Assembly (NCBI GenBank): GCA_026416035.1
Contig: JAOAFY010000011.1
Coordinates: 1 to 32,468, forward strand
DNA: 32,468 nucleotides
Direction of reading: 5' to 3'
Origin: Coriobacteriia bacterium
GTDB taxonomy: Bacteria > Actinomycetota > Coriobacteriia > Anaerosomatales > Anaerosomataceae
Numbering within the stretch: position 1 is the stretch's first letter; every line of letters begins with the position of its first letter. Below, piece after piece: positions 1-8,530 of this stretch. A program made the translations under genes and the position numbers. The notes under the pieces are model-generated. The model had not been told where the DNA came from. It saw only the letters and a list, made by a program, of their open reading frames with translations, and did no database searches.

Positions 1-2617
1 GACCCCAGGCCACGCTGACCTCCAGTGGGACGGCGAGGTCCACCACGCCGGTCATCGCGACGCGGACCATGCCTGCCAGCCGTTCGACTTCCTCTCGCGG
101 CGCCTCGAAGACGAGCTCGTCGTGCACCTGCAGCACGAGCGTGGAGGCGAACCCTTCTTCGCGCAGGCGCCGGTCGACCTCGATCATCGCAAGCTTCATG
201 ATGTCGGCGGCCGTGCCCTGCATCGGGTGGTTCATCGCCGTGCGCTCCCCGAAGGAGCGCAGGTTGAAGTTCGACGACTTCAGCTCCGGGATCGGACGCC
301 GCCTGCCGAACATCGTCACCGCGTACCCCGTGGCGTGCGCGTCTGCGACGAGCTGGTCGAGGTACCCGCGGACGGCTGGGTAGGCCGCGAAGTAGCGGTC
401 GATCATCTCTTGCGCCTCGGCACGCGAGATGCCGAGCGACTCAGCCAGGCCGTGCGCGCTTTGGCCGTACACGATGCCGAAGTTGACGGCCTTCGCACGA
501 CGGCGCATCTCCGGAGTCACCGCATCGGGCTCCACGCCGAAGACGCGGGCCGCCGTGGCGGCATGGAAGTCCCGGCCCGAAGCGAACGCCTCGATGAGCC
601 CCTCGTCGCCCGAGAGGTGCGCCAGCACCCGGAGCTCGATCTGCGAGTAGTCGGCTGAGACGATCAGATCGCCTGGCCGCGCCGGCACGAACGCCGCACG
701 GATGCGTTGCCCGAGCGCTGAGCGCACCGGGATGTTCTGGAGGTTCGGGTTGCTGCTCGACAACCGACCCGTGGCGGCGACCGTCTGGTTGAAGGTCGTG
801 TGCAGCCGCCCATCCGCGCCCACGAGCCGCGGGAGTGCGTCGATGTAGGTGCTCTTGAGTTTCGCCACCTCGCGGTACTCGATGACCTTCGCGGCGATCG
901 GGTACGCCGGCGCGAGCGCCTGGAGCACGGAGGCGTCGGTGGAGTAGCCGGTCTTGGTGCGCTTGCCTGCCGGCAGCTGGAGCTTCTCGAACAGCGCCTC
1001 TGCCAGCTGCTTCGGCGAATCCGGGTTGAACTCGAACCCCGCCAACTCGCAGATCTCGTTGCGAAGCCGCTCGATCGATTCTGCTGCCTCGGCAGCGAGC
1101 GCATCGAGCACCTTGGTGTCCACCCCCACCCCTGCCTCCTCCATCCGGACGAGCACGGGCACGAGGGGCATCTCGATGCGCCAGAACACCGTATCCGAGC
1201 CGGTCTCCTGCAGGCGACGCTCCAGGACCGAGGCCAGCTCGGCGGCTGCCCGCGCGACCTCCGCAGCCGATGCCCCGTCCGGCAACGCGCGCCCGAGGTA
1301 CGCAGCCGCGAGCGAACCGGCATCGTACGAGGAGCGGTTCGACTCCAGCACGTATGCCGCGATGCCGCAGTCGAAGCATCGCGCCGGGTCCACGCCGTCC
1401 GCACCGCTTCCCTCACGCCGCGTCGCGCTCCCTGGCGGGTCGTCTGCCTCGAGAAGCGCCTTGAGATCGCACGCGGCGACGCGCGCGTTTGTGAGCAGTC
1501 TGCGCCAGCCGCCGGCGTGCTCGGCCGGCAGCACCGCGGCGATACCACCCACGGCGACGGCGACCTCGCACTCTTCGCAGAACAGCTGCCCGCCGTCTGC
1601 AGAAGCGACGCCGATCCACTCCTGCGGCGGGTCCGCCACAAGGGCGCTCACGCGCTCCAGCGCCTCGCGGCCCGAGAGGACCCGCCACGCGTCGGCGTGC
1701 TGCGACACAGGGACGCCGCCAGGCGCGGCAATGCCCTCGCCTGCCTTCGCGGCGGCCAGCACTCGGTCGGTGAGCGACGTGAATGCAAGCGCGGACAGCG
1801 CAGCGACCGCGGCATCAGGATCGAACGCTCCCCACTCGGCGTCGAGCGGCGCAGCGTCCAGCGGGACGTCCCGTCTGATCGTCGCCACCAGCTTGCTCGC
1901 ACGGGCGGCATCTGCGTGCGCACGCAGGTTCTCGCCCAGCTTGCCAGGAAGAGTCTCGGCCGCGGCAAGCACCGCTTCGAGGTCTCCGTGCTCGGACAGG
2001 AGCTTGGCGGCGGTCTTCTCGCCGATGCCAGGAACGCCGGGGATGTTGTCGGAGCTGTCGCCCATCAGACCGAGCAGGTCGGGAACGCGGTCAGGCGGCA
2101 CTCCGAACCGCGCCACGACCTCGTCGGGGCCGTAGACCTCGATATCCGTGAGCCCCTTGCGCGTGCGCACCACGCGCACGCCGTCCTCGATCAGCTGCAA
2201 GGCGTCCTTGTCGCCGGTGACGAGCAGCGCCTCGTCTCCCCGGCGCGCGGCCATCGAGGACAGCGTGCCGAGGACGTCGTCGCCCTCCCAGCCCTCCACC
2301 TCGACCACGGGCACGCCGAGCGTGCTCAGGAGCTCCTTGACCATCGGAAACTGCTCCTTGAGCTCCGGTGCGGTGGGGGGCCGCTGGATCTTGTACGCCG
2401 CGAGCGCCTCGGTGCGGAAGGAAGGCTTGCCCTTGTCGAACGCGACCACCACTCCGTCAGGCGCGAGGTCGGCGACCAGCTTGAGCAGCATCGTCATGAA
2501 GCCGAACACCGCGTTGGTGGGCCGCCCGTCCGGAGCGGTCATCGTCGGCGGCAGTGCGTGGAATGCGCGATGGAGCAGGCTGTTCCCGTCGACGATGGCG
2601 ATACGGCGGCCGGGCAT
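1..2617 (-). CDS. polA: DNA polymerase I (3' end cut by window edge)
   Basis: Family A DNA polymerase for Okazaki-fragment maturation and repair synthesis. 872 codons are visible and reading runs off the window at base 1. The last residues seen (PLEVSVAWG) match the usual family C-terminus, so only a few codons are missing. The N-terminal 5'-nuclease domain spans about residues 1-290 (start MPGRRIAIVDGNSLLHRAF; GDSSDNIPGVPGIGEKTA). The polymerase domain follows, with motif A (ADYSQIELR, about 655), motif B (RRRAKAVNFGIVYG, about 700-715) and motif C (VHDEL, about 829). The middle 3'-5' exonuclease region is present in length, but the usual D-x-E motif is absent, so proofreading is probably lost as in many bacterial Pol I. 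The ATG at 2615-2617 is preceded by a GGAAGGA-like site. A TAGAAT hexamer upstream could be a -10 box, but no -35 is visible. Confidence 0.97.
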   Translation of the reverse strand, partial: MPGRRIAIVDGNSLLHRAFHALPPTMTAPDGRPTNAVFGFMTMLLKLVADLAPDGVVVAFDKGKPSFRTEALAAYKIQRPPTAPELKEQFPMVKELLSTLGVPVVEVEGWEGDDVLGTLSSMAARRGDEALLVTGDKDALQLIEDGVRVVRTRKGLTDIEVYGPDEVVARFGVPPDRVPDLLGLMGDSSDNIPGVPGIGEKTAAKLLSEHGDLEAVLAAAETLPGKLGENLRAHADAARASKLVATIRRDVPLDAAPLDAEWGAFDPDAAVAALSALAFTSLTDRVLAAAKAGEGIAAPGGVPVSQHADAWRVLSGREALERVSALVADPPQEWIGVASADGGQLFCEECEVAVAVGGIAAVLPAEHAGGWRRLLTNARVAACDLKALLEADDPPGSATRREGSGADGVDPARCFDCGIAAYVLESNRSSYDAGSLAAAYLGRALPDGASAAEVARAAAELASVLERRLQETGSDTVFWRIEMPLVPVLVRMEEAGVGVDTKVLDALAAEAAESIERLRNEICELAGFEFNPDSPKQLAEALFEKLQLPAGKRTKTGYSTDASVLQALAPAYPIAAKVIEYREVAKLKSTYIDALPRLVGADGRLHTTFNQTVAATGRLSSSNPNLQNIPVRSALGQRIRAAFVPARPGDLIVSADYSQIELRVLAHLSGDEGLIEAFASGRDFHAATAARVFGVEPDAVTPEMRRRAKAVNFGIVYGQSAHGLAESLGISRAEAQEMIDRYFAAYPAVRGYLDQLVADAHATGYAVTMFGRRRPIPELKSSNFNLRSFGERTAMNHPMQGTAADIMKLAMIEVDRRLREEGFASTLVLQVHDELVFEAPREEVERLAGMVRVAMTGVVDLAVPLEVSVAWG

Positions 2618-2728
2618 GGGCGTCGGATCCTTCCCGCAGCGATGACGTGCGCTGACTGCTCGATTCTACCCGAGGCAGAGGCGGGAGGTGAGCGCCCGAG
2701 GCCAGGCGGCGGCCGGAGCCGGCCTGCG

Positions 2729-3406
2729 TCACATGCGCCAGAGGTACCCCACGTTGCGCACGGTCTCGAGCCGCGCAGCGAGTTCCGGACCGAGCTTCGC
2801 CCTGATGCGCCGCACGTGCACGTCCACGGTGCGCGCGCCGCCGAAGTAGTCGTGGCCCCACACGCGACGCAGAAGCGCCTCGCGGCTGTAGACGCGGTTG
2901 GGGTGCGTCACGAGGAAGGCGAACAGCGCGTACTCCATGTACGCGAACTCCACCGGCACGCCGGAGACGTGTGCCTGGTAGGTGGCGAGGTTCAAGGTGA
3001 GCTCACCGACGCGCACCACCGACGAGTCGCCCGCCTCTTCGCCTGGCCACAGCAACAGACGCGCCCGGGCCGCGATCTCCGCCGGCTGCGCGCTGCGGAC
3101 GACGAAGTCGCTCGGGACTCCCACGGGCAGCCGAAGCGACGAGACCGCATCCGGCTCGACGATCAGCAGCAGCGGAACCGGCTCGTCTGCGGCAGCGTGC
3201 CGCTCCGCAGCTGCGACGACGTCGCGTGCGTCGTGGCCCGCATCTGCCACGACCAGCGCGGCATCCTGCGCCTGCTCTGCGCGGATGGCCGCCTCCCGCG
3301 GCCGCTCCACGAGCACGACGTCGAGCCGCTCGAGCGCCTCACGCACGCGGGCGCCGAGGTGCGCGTCGTCGGTGCACACAGCGACTGTCTTCACACTCGC
3401 CATCAT
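2729..3406 (-). CDS. OmpR/GlnR-like winged-helix response regulator
   Basis: 225-residue DNA-binding regulator. Residues 1 to about 118 form a receiver-like domain and about 125-225 an OmpR/PhoB-type winged helix (LLRRVWGHDYFGGARTVDVH; RRIRAKLG; VRNVGYLWRM). The receiver keeps Asp13/Asp14 and an Asp (D55) near the phosphorylation site. The conserved beta-5 Lys-Pro is replaced (DFVVRSAQP), so it is an atypical receiver. No histidine kinase is adjacent. It sits directly downstream of glnA on the same strand. By gene context and architecture it resembles actinobacterial GlnR, an orphan nitrogen regulator; this is inference, and an ordinary OmpR-type regulator is possible. Two tandem ATG codons (3406 and 3403) are candidate starts, and neither has a strong ribosome site. 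Confidence 0.85.
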   Translation of the reverse strand: MMASVKTVAVCTDDAHLGARVREALERLDVVLVERPREAAIRAEQAQDAALVVADAGHDARDVVAAAERHAAADEPVPLLLIVEPDAVSSLRLPVGVPSDFVVRSAQPAEIAARARLLLWPGEEAGDSSVVRVGELTLNLATYQAHVSGVPVEFAYMEYALFAFLVTHPNRVYSREALLRRVWGHDYFGGARTVDVHVRRIRAKLGPELAARLETVRNVGYLWRM

Positions 3407-3435
3407 ACCCGCTGCCCCGCTCGTCTCTCCAACGG

Positions 3436-3467
3436 ACGGCGCCGGACGAGTACTCGCCCGGCGCCGT
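3436..3467 (-). terminator. Long GC hairpin after glnA
   Basis: Ten-base perfect arms (3436-3445 with 3458-3467), one A/C mismatch, then four further pairs around a two-base centre. It lies in the 117-bp gap between glnA and the GlnR-like gene. It has no T-run on the minus strand, so it may be a weak terminator, an RNA-stability element or a processing site that lowers regulator expression relative to glnA. Confidence 0.5.
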
Positions 3468-3523
3468 TGCCGTGTGCCCGCTGCCCTGGACCAGCGCGAT
3501 GTCCGGTCCGGCGCCGCGAGTGC

Positions 3524-4855
3524 CTAGATGATCGACAAGTACCGGTCGAGCTCCCACTTCGAGACGTACTTGATGTAGTCGGCCCACTCGGCCTTCTTGT
3601 TCTCGACGTAGAACGAGTGGATGTGCTCGCCGAGGACCTCCTTCATGAGTTCCGACTGCTCGAAGCGCTCGATCGCCTCGCCGAGGTTCTTCGGCAGCGT
3701 CTCGATGCCCGCTTCGGCAAGCTCCTCCTCGGTCATCTCGAAGATGTCGTTCGTGGCCTCGGGCATGAGCTCCAGCTCCTCCTCGATGCCCTTCAGGCCA
3801 GCGCCGAGCATGACTGCGAACGCGAGGTACGGGTTGCAGGACGGATCGGGCGAGCGGAGCTCGATGCGGGTCGCCGCCTCCTTGCCGGGCTTGTACAGAG
3901 GCACGCGCACCATCGCAGAGCGGTTGCGCTGCGCCCACGAGATGTACACCGGCGCCTCGTAGCCCGGCACGAGCCGCTTGTACGAGTTGACGAGCGGGTT
4001 GGTGACCGCGCAGAACTCGGGAGCATACTTCAGCAGACCCGCGATGTAGTGACGCGCGATCTTGGAGAGGTGCTGCGGGTCGTTTGCGTCGAAGAAGGCG
4101 TTACCGTCCTTGGTGAACAGCGACTGGTGGGTGTGCATGCCCGACCCGTTCTGCCCCTCGATCGGCTTCGGCATGAAGGTGGCGTACACGCCGTTCTGGT
4201 ACGCGATCTCCTTCACCACGAGGCGATACGTCATCACGTTGTCCGCCATCGTCAGCGCGTCGGCGTACCTGAGGTCGATCTCGTGCTGGGATGGAGCGAC
4301 CTCGTGGTGCGAGTATTCGACCGGGATGCCGAGCTTCTCGAGCGTAAGCACAGTCTCGCGACGCAGGTCGCTCGCCACGTCGAGCGGAGTGAGGTCGAAG
4401 TACCCGCCCTGGTCGAGCACCTCGGTGCCCTGATCGTTCTTGAAGTAGAAGAACTCGAGCTCGGGCCCGACGTACATCGTGTAGCCCATGCTCGCTGCCT
4501 TGTCGGTCATCCGCTTGAGCGCGTAGCGCGGGTCGCCTTCGAACGGCGAGCCGTCCGGCTGACGCACATCGCAGAACATGCGCGCGACGCCGACCTCGCC
4601 CGACCGCCAGGGCAGCACCTGGAAGGTGCTCGGGTCGGGGAAGGCCACCATGTCGGACTCCTGGATGCGGGTGTACCCGTCGATCGAGGAGCCGTCGAAG
4701 CCCATGCCCTCCTCGAACGCGCCTTCGAGCTCGCTGTCGGTGATCGCGAACGACTTCAGCACACCGAGCACGTCCGTGAACCAGAACCGGATGAACCGGA
4801 TGCCGCGCTCCTCTACGGTCTTGAGCACGTAGTCCTTGTCGAACTTGGCCGTCAT
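3524..4855 (-). CDS. glnA: Glutamine synthetase type I (GSI-alpha-like)
   Basis: 443-residue glutamine synthetase: ATP-dependent ligation of ammonia to glutamate, cytoplasmic dodecamer. Visible family features are an N-terminal beta-grasp (RFIRFWFTDVLG), a metal-binding region (GPELEFFYF), NGSGMHTHQSLF in the ATP/glutamate region, NRSAMVRVP, and RIELRSPDPSCNPYLAF. Its length and the absence of the NLYDLP adenylylation motif near residue 390 indicate the GSI-alpha type, controlled by feedback and transcription rather than adenylylation. The ATG at 4853-4855 has a strong GAGGAGGAG ribosome site. It follows the split glutamate synthase genes after 133 bp. That gap carries a GAAAC-N6-GAAAC direct repeat and may hold its own promoter. 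Confidence 0.97.
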   Translation of the reverse strand: MTAKFDKDYVLKTVEERGIRFIRFWFTDVLGVLKSFAITDSELEGAFEEGMGFDGSSIDGYTRIQESDMVAFPDPSTFQVLPWRSGEVGVARMFCDVRQPDGSPFEGDPRYALKRMTDKAASMGYTMYVGPELEFFYFKNDQGTEVLDQGGYFDLTPLDVASDLRRETVLTLEKLGIPVEYSHHEVAPSQHEIDLRYADALTMADNVMTYRLVVKEIAYQNGVYATFMPKPIEGQNGSGMHTHQSLFTKDGNAFFDANDPQHLSKIARHYIAGLLKYAPEFCAVTNPLVNSYKRLVPGYEAPVYISWAQRNRSAMVRVPLYKPGKEAATRIELRSPDPSCNPYLAFAVMLGAGLKGIEEELELMPEATNDIFEMTEEELAEAGIETLPKNLGEAIERFEQSELMKEVLGEHIHSFYVENKKAEWADYIKYVSKWELDRYLSII

Positions 4856-4930
4856 CTGCTCCTCCTCGACGCTATGTGCGCTGGACAGCCAGCGCGTCGC
4901 CTGCCTGCACCGCCATCATCGCCCGCCCGT

Positions 4931-4946
4931 GTTTCGAGCGTGTTTC
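4931..4946 (-). promoter_or_regulatory. Candidate GlnR-type operator before glnA
   Basis: On the minus strand the sequence reads GAAAC-ACGCTC-GAAAC, two identical pentamers spaced by six bases, about 76-91 bases upstream of the glnA start. Actinobacterial GlnR sites are described as gTnAc-N6-GaAAc. The second pentamer matches exactly and the first in four of five positions. A GlnR-like regulator gene lies just downstream of glnA. Assignment is inference from spacing and context. Confidence 0.45.
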
Positions 4947-4988
4947 CAAACGAAGAACTCTGCGCGGCCGAGCGCAGCGACCGCCGTA

Positions 4989-5798
4989 TCACAGGTACGC
5001 GTACATCTTCCCGTACGGCCGGTGGCTCATCGGAGCGATGCGGGTGAACGGCACGGCGAGCACCTCGTCGAGGTCCACGCCGAGCGATCCGCAGTAGTCT
5101 TCGAGGACGGGCCTCAGCGCCTTATAGTCCTCGTCGTCGGCAGGCGCGATGCCGACCTCCTTGCCGCACTGCCACGGCTCGACCTCTCCGCGCACGTAGA
5201 TGACGCCGCCGTGCATGCCTGTGCCGAGGAACGATCCCGCGACGGGGTCGTTCGGGAACTGCGTGTTCATGCCGAGCAGGACGAGCATGCCGCCTGCCAT
5301 GTACTCGCCGAAGAAATCGCGCGCCTTGCCGCCGCACACGACGATCGGCACGAGGTTCTCGTACGCCTTCATGTGGATGCCGACTCGGTAGCCGACGTCG
5401 CCGCGGACGAACACGCGCCCGCCGCGCATGCCGTAGCCGAGCACGTCGCCGGCGTCCCCGTGGACGACGACCTTGCCCGACGCCATGGTGTTGCCGACGC
5501 CGTCCTGCGCGTTGCCGAACACCTCGACTGCAGGCCCGTCCATGAACGCGGCGAGGTCGTTCCCTGCCGTCCCGCGCACCTCGATACGAAGGTCAGGCAC
5601 GCGCAGCCCTGCTCCGATGTAGCGCTGCCCGTTCGCGTTCTCGACTATCACGTGTCGGACGCCCGATGCCACGGCGTCACGTATCGCGTCGTTGAGCTGC
5701 CGATAGTACACGCCGTTCGCATCGAAGACGACCGCTTCGCCTTCGGCGCGCTTCGCCGGAGCGACCTCCCGGTATCCTTCGATCACCTGAATCGCCAT
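4989..5798 (-). CDS. Glutamate synthase GXGXG-domain subunit
   Basis: 269-residue stand-alone version of the C-terminal GXGXG beta-helix domain of GltB. In split, archaeal-type glutamate synthases this is the third subunit. Seen: repeated glycine-rich turns (YIGAGLRVPDLRIEVRGTAG; GVGNTMASGKVVVHGDAGD; GYGMRGGRVFVRGDVGYR; FLGTGMHGGVIYVRGEV) typical of the fold. The start is ATG 5796-5798 with a GAGGAGGGG ribosome site. The upstream reading frame extends further but is not needed. It lies 10 bases after the FMN subunit, so it is co-transcribed. Its role is structural in the synthase, and it has no catalytic residues of its own. Confidence 0.93.
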   Translation of the reverse strand: MAIQVIEGYREVAPAKRAEGEAVVFDANGVYYRQLNDAIRDAVASGVRHVIVENANGQRYIGAGLRVPDLRIEVRGTAGNDLAAFMDGPAVEVFGNAQDGVGNTMASGKVVVHGDAGDVLGYGMRGGRVFVRGDVGYRVGIHMKAYENLVPIVVCGGKARDFFGEYMAGGMLVLLGMNTQFPNDPVAGSFLGTGMHGGVIYVRGEVEPWQCGKEVGIAPADDEDYKALRPVLEDYCGSLGVDLDEVLAVPFTRIAPMSHRPYGKMYAYL

Positions 5799-5808
5799 GG
5801 TCCCCTCC

Positions 5809-7320
5809 TCACATGCCCGCCGGCTTGACGCCGAGGATGCGACAAGTCTGCTCATCGAGACCGATCGAGCGCAGCCGCTCACGGCTTCCGCGCAAAGACT
5901 CGATCGCGTTCACCCCGAGCGCGCCCAGGATCTCCTGGAGCTCGTGGCTCCACGCGTGGATCAGGTTGGTCACCCGCTCCGCCCCCCACTCGGGGTCGAT
6001 GCGCCGCGTGAGCTCGGGCTTCTGCGTCGTGATGCCCCACGAGCAGCTGCCGGTGTGGCAGCTCTGGCACACGTGGCAGCCGAGCGCCACGAGCGCTGCC
6101 GTGCCGATGGCCACCACGTCTGCGCCGAGCGCGATCGCCTTGGCGACGTCGGCAGACGAGCGGATGGAGCCGGCAGCCACGATCGACGCTTGGTTGCGGA
6201 TGCCTTCGTCGCGCAACCGCTGGTCGACGACGGCGATCGCGATCTCCACTGGGATGCCGACGTGGTCCCGGATCACTGCGGGCGCCGCGCCGGTGCCGCC
6301 GCGGAAGCCGTCGAGGTACACGTAGTCCGCGCCGGCGCGCACGATGCCGCTGGCGATCGCGCCGACGTTGTGCACCGCGGCGATCTTCACGCCGACGGGC
6401 TTGTACCCGCTCGCCTCCTTGAGCGCGTAGATGAGCTGCCGCAGGTCCTCGATCGAGTAGATGTCGTGGTGCGGTGCAGGAGAGATTGCGTCGGTGCCCT
6501 GAGGGATCATCCTCGTGGAGGAGACTTCCTTGTTGATCTTCTCTCCGGGCAGGTGCCCGCCGATGCCTGGCTTCGCGCCCTGTCCGATCTTGATCTCGAT
6601 CGCAGCTCCACGCTGCAGGTACTCCGGCCCGACGCCGAAACGGCCCGATGCGACCTGCACGATGACGTGGTCCTGATACGGGTACAGGTCCTCGTGCAGA
6701 CCGCCCTCGCCGGTGTTCATCAGGATGCCGCACCGCTCGGCTGCCATCGCAAGCGACTTGTGGACGTTGAGGGACACGGAGCCGTAGCTCATCGGCGAGA
6801 AGATGATCGGCGTCGCGAGCTCGATGTTGCGGCTCATCCCGCCGTCTTCAGCAAGCTTGAACCCGCCTGCGCCGTCCGGCTCCACCTTCACTGCGTCAGG
6901 CTTGCGTCCGAGGTACGTCCGAAGCTCCATCGGCTCGCGCAGCGGGTCGATGGATGGGTTCGTGACCTGGCACGCGTCGAGCAGCAGGTGGTCGAAGATG
7001 CGCGGGTAGGGTTGCGGGTTGCCCATCGAGGTGAGCAGCACCCCACCGGTCTCCGCCTGCTTCCAGACGGCCTTGCGCAAGCCGGCCGTCCAGTTGTCGT
7101 TGTCGCGGTACGCGAGCGGGTTGCGCTCGATGGTGATGCAGCGCGCCGGACAGAAGGTCACGCACCGATGGCACGCCCGGCACTTCTCGTCGTGCGGGAT
7201 GGGCCGCTCGTTGAAGTCGTACACGCCCCATCCGCACTGCTGCACGCATCGACCGCACTTGTGGCACCGGTCGTAGTCGATCTTGACCCGGAACTCGGGT
7301 TGGATGAACGTCGCTGGCAT
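5809..7320 (-). CDS. Glutamate synthase FMN-binding subunit with N-terminal ferredoxin domain
   Basis: 503 residues. Residues 15-60 carry two ferredoxin-type cysteine clusters (C19, C22, C25, C29 and C47, C50, C53, C57), enough for two 4Fe-4S clusters. The remainder is the GltB central FMN/TIM-barrel domain: SPMSYGSVS, then GQGAKPGIGGHLPGEKI, DGFRGGTGAAP, and a Cys-rich segment (CHVCQSCHTGSC) for the 3Fe-4S cluster. It converts 2-oxoglutarate plus ammonia (channelled from the amidotransferase subunit) to glutamate using electrons delivered through the iron-sulfur centres. This is the archaeal-type layout, and no NADPH-binding GltD is seen in the window. It starts one base after the TAA of the amidotransferase gene. 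Confidence 0.95.
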   Translation of the reverse strand: MPATFIQPEFRVKIDYDRCHKCGRCVQQCGWGVYDFNERPIPHDEKCRACHRCVTFCPARCITIERNPLAYRDNDNWTAGLRKAVWKQAETGGVLLTSMGNPQPYPRIFDHLLLDACQVTNPSIDPLREPMELRTYLGRKPDAVKVEPDGAGGFKLAEDGGMSRNIELATPIIFSPMSYGSVSLNVHKSLAMAAERCGILMNTGEGGLHEDLYPYQDHVIVQVASGRFGVGPEYLQRGAAIEIKIGQGAKPGIGGHLPGEKINKEVSSTRMIPQGTDAISPAPHHDIYSIEDLRQLIYALKEASGYKPVGVKIAAVHNVGAIASGIVRAGADYVYLDGFRGGTGAAPAVIRDHVGIPVEIAIAVVDQRLRDEGIRNQASIVAAGSIRSSADVAKAIALGADVVAIGTAALVALGCHVCQSCHTGSCSWGITTQKPELTRRIDPEWGAERVTNLIHAWSHELQEILGALGVNAIESLRGSRERLRSIGLDEQTCRILGVKPAGM

Positions 7321-7321
7321 C

Positions 7322-8530
7322 TTACGCGGTCACCTCCACCGCTTCGTCGCACACGTCCTCGGTGCCGAGGACCGCGCACGAGACCTGCTGAGGAGTCAGG
7401 TGCAAGTCGCCGTGAATCGGCCAAGGCATCCCCTGGACCCGCGCCACCGTCGGCTCGCCCGCCTTCGGCATCCACACGGCGTCGGGATTCGGTGCGACTG
7501 CGCGGATCGCGGCCTCCTCCGAGGCGACGATCACGATGCTCCCGGCCCGAGCCGCCACGAGCGGACGCAGCTTGATGCGGTCGTTGAGGGCCACCATGCC
7601 GCCGTTGAAGCCAAGGATGATGGCGAACGGGCCGTTGAGCATCGCCGGTCCGTACACCGCCCGAAGCGAGCGCATCAGCTCCCGCTTTTCAGGCGGCATG
7701 CGGTCGATGTCCGACCACAGCGGCGCGGCGAGCGCAGTGCACGCGAGCTCGAGCGGCAGGCCGTGACGCCGGAGCATCAGGTCGAACAGGTATGCCGCGA
7801 CCTCCGTGTCGGTGCCCAGCGTGCACTTGTACCCGAACTGCTCGAGGTAGCGCGAGTTGATGCCGTACGCCGAGATCTCGCCGTTGTGCACGATGGTCCA
7901 GTCGAGCAGCGCGAACGGGTGGGCGCCGCCCCACCAGCCGGGAGTGTTCGTCGGGAACCGGTTGTGGCCGGTCCAGGTGTGCCCCTCGTACTCCTCCAGG
8001 CGGTAGAAGTGGCCGATCTCCTCGGGGAATCCGACTCCCTTGAAGACGCCCATGTTCTTGCCTGACGACGCGACGAACGCGCCGTCCACCGTTGCGTTGA
8101 TGGTCATGACGAGCCGGACGACCATGTCTTCTTCGGACAGCTCGAGGCGTTCGATCTCTCCCGGCAGCGGCTTGAGGAAGTACCGCCACAGCAGCGGCGC
8201 ATCGCAGACGCCCTTCACCGGCCGGGTCGGCATCGGTTCGGCGAGGTCGACGACGCAGTGCTCCGCCAGCAGCGCCTCGGTCTGCTCGCGTGCGTGCTCG
8301 TCGTGGTACATGAGGTGGAACGCGAAGTGGTCAGGGAACTCGGGGTAGATGCCGTAGCCGGCGAACCCGCCGCCGAGCCCGTTGCCCCGGTCGCGCTGAA
8401 CGGCCATCGCGAGGATGATCTGCTCGCCGCTCATGACCTTCCCGCTCTCGTCGCAGATGCCGGCGAGCCCGCATCCGCCATGGATCTTGAACGGCGCCTC
8501 TTCGGCGTACCGCGGCCGCGTCGCGCTCAT
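7322..8530 (-). CDS. Glutamate synthase class II glutamine amidotransferase subunit
   Basis: 402-residue glutaminase subunit of a three-part glutamate synthase. The likely nucleophile is Cys20 in KIHGGCGLAGI, so a 19-residue propeptide would have to be removed to expose it, as in other GltB-type Ntn hydrolases. Other family motifs are GHNRFPTNT, VHNGEISAYGINSRYLEQFG, LGTDTEV and NGPFAI. Two adjacent ATGs exist: 8533 overlaps the upstream stop as ATGA, and 8530 is better spaced from the AGAGGAG site, so 8530 is chosen. The overlap with the HdrBC-like gene indicates translational coupling. Confidence 0.94.
   Translation of the reverse strand: MSATRPRYAEEAPFKIHGGCGLAGICDESGKVMSGEQIILAMAVQRDRGNGLGGGFAGYGIYPEFPDHFAFHLMYHDEHAREQTEALLAEHCVVDLAEPMPTRPVKGVCDAPLLWRYFLKPLPGEIERLELSEEDMVVRLVMTINATVDGAFVASSGKNMGVFKGVGFPEEIGHFYRLEEYEGHTWTGHNRFPTNTPGWWGGAHPFALLDWTIVHNGEISAYGINSRYLEQFGYKCTLGTDTEVAAYLFDLMLRRHGLPLELACTALAAPLWSDIDRMPPEKRELMRSLRAVYGPAMLNGPFAIILGFNGGMVALNDRIKLRPLVAARAGSIVIVASEEAAIRAVAPNPDAVWMPKAGEPTVARVQGMPWPIHGDLHLTPQQVSCAVLGTEDVCDEAVEVTA

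Noticed and set aside
800-5047. A 1415-codon open frame on the plus strand
   Set aside because: It lies antisense to polA, the regulator gene and glnA, has Arg/His/Val-rich composition typical of high-GC shadow frames and no family motif.
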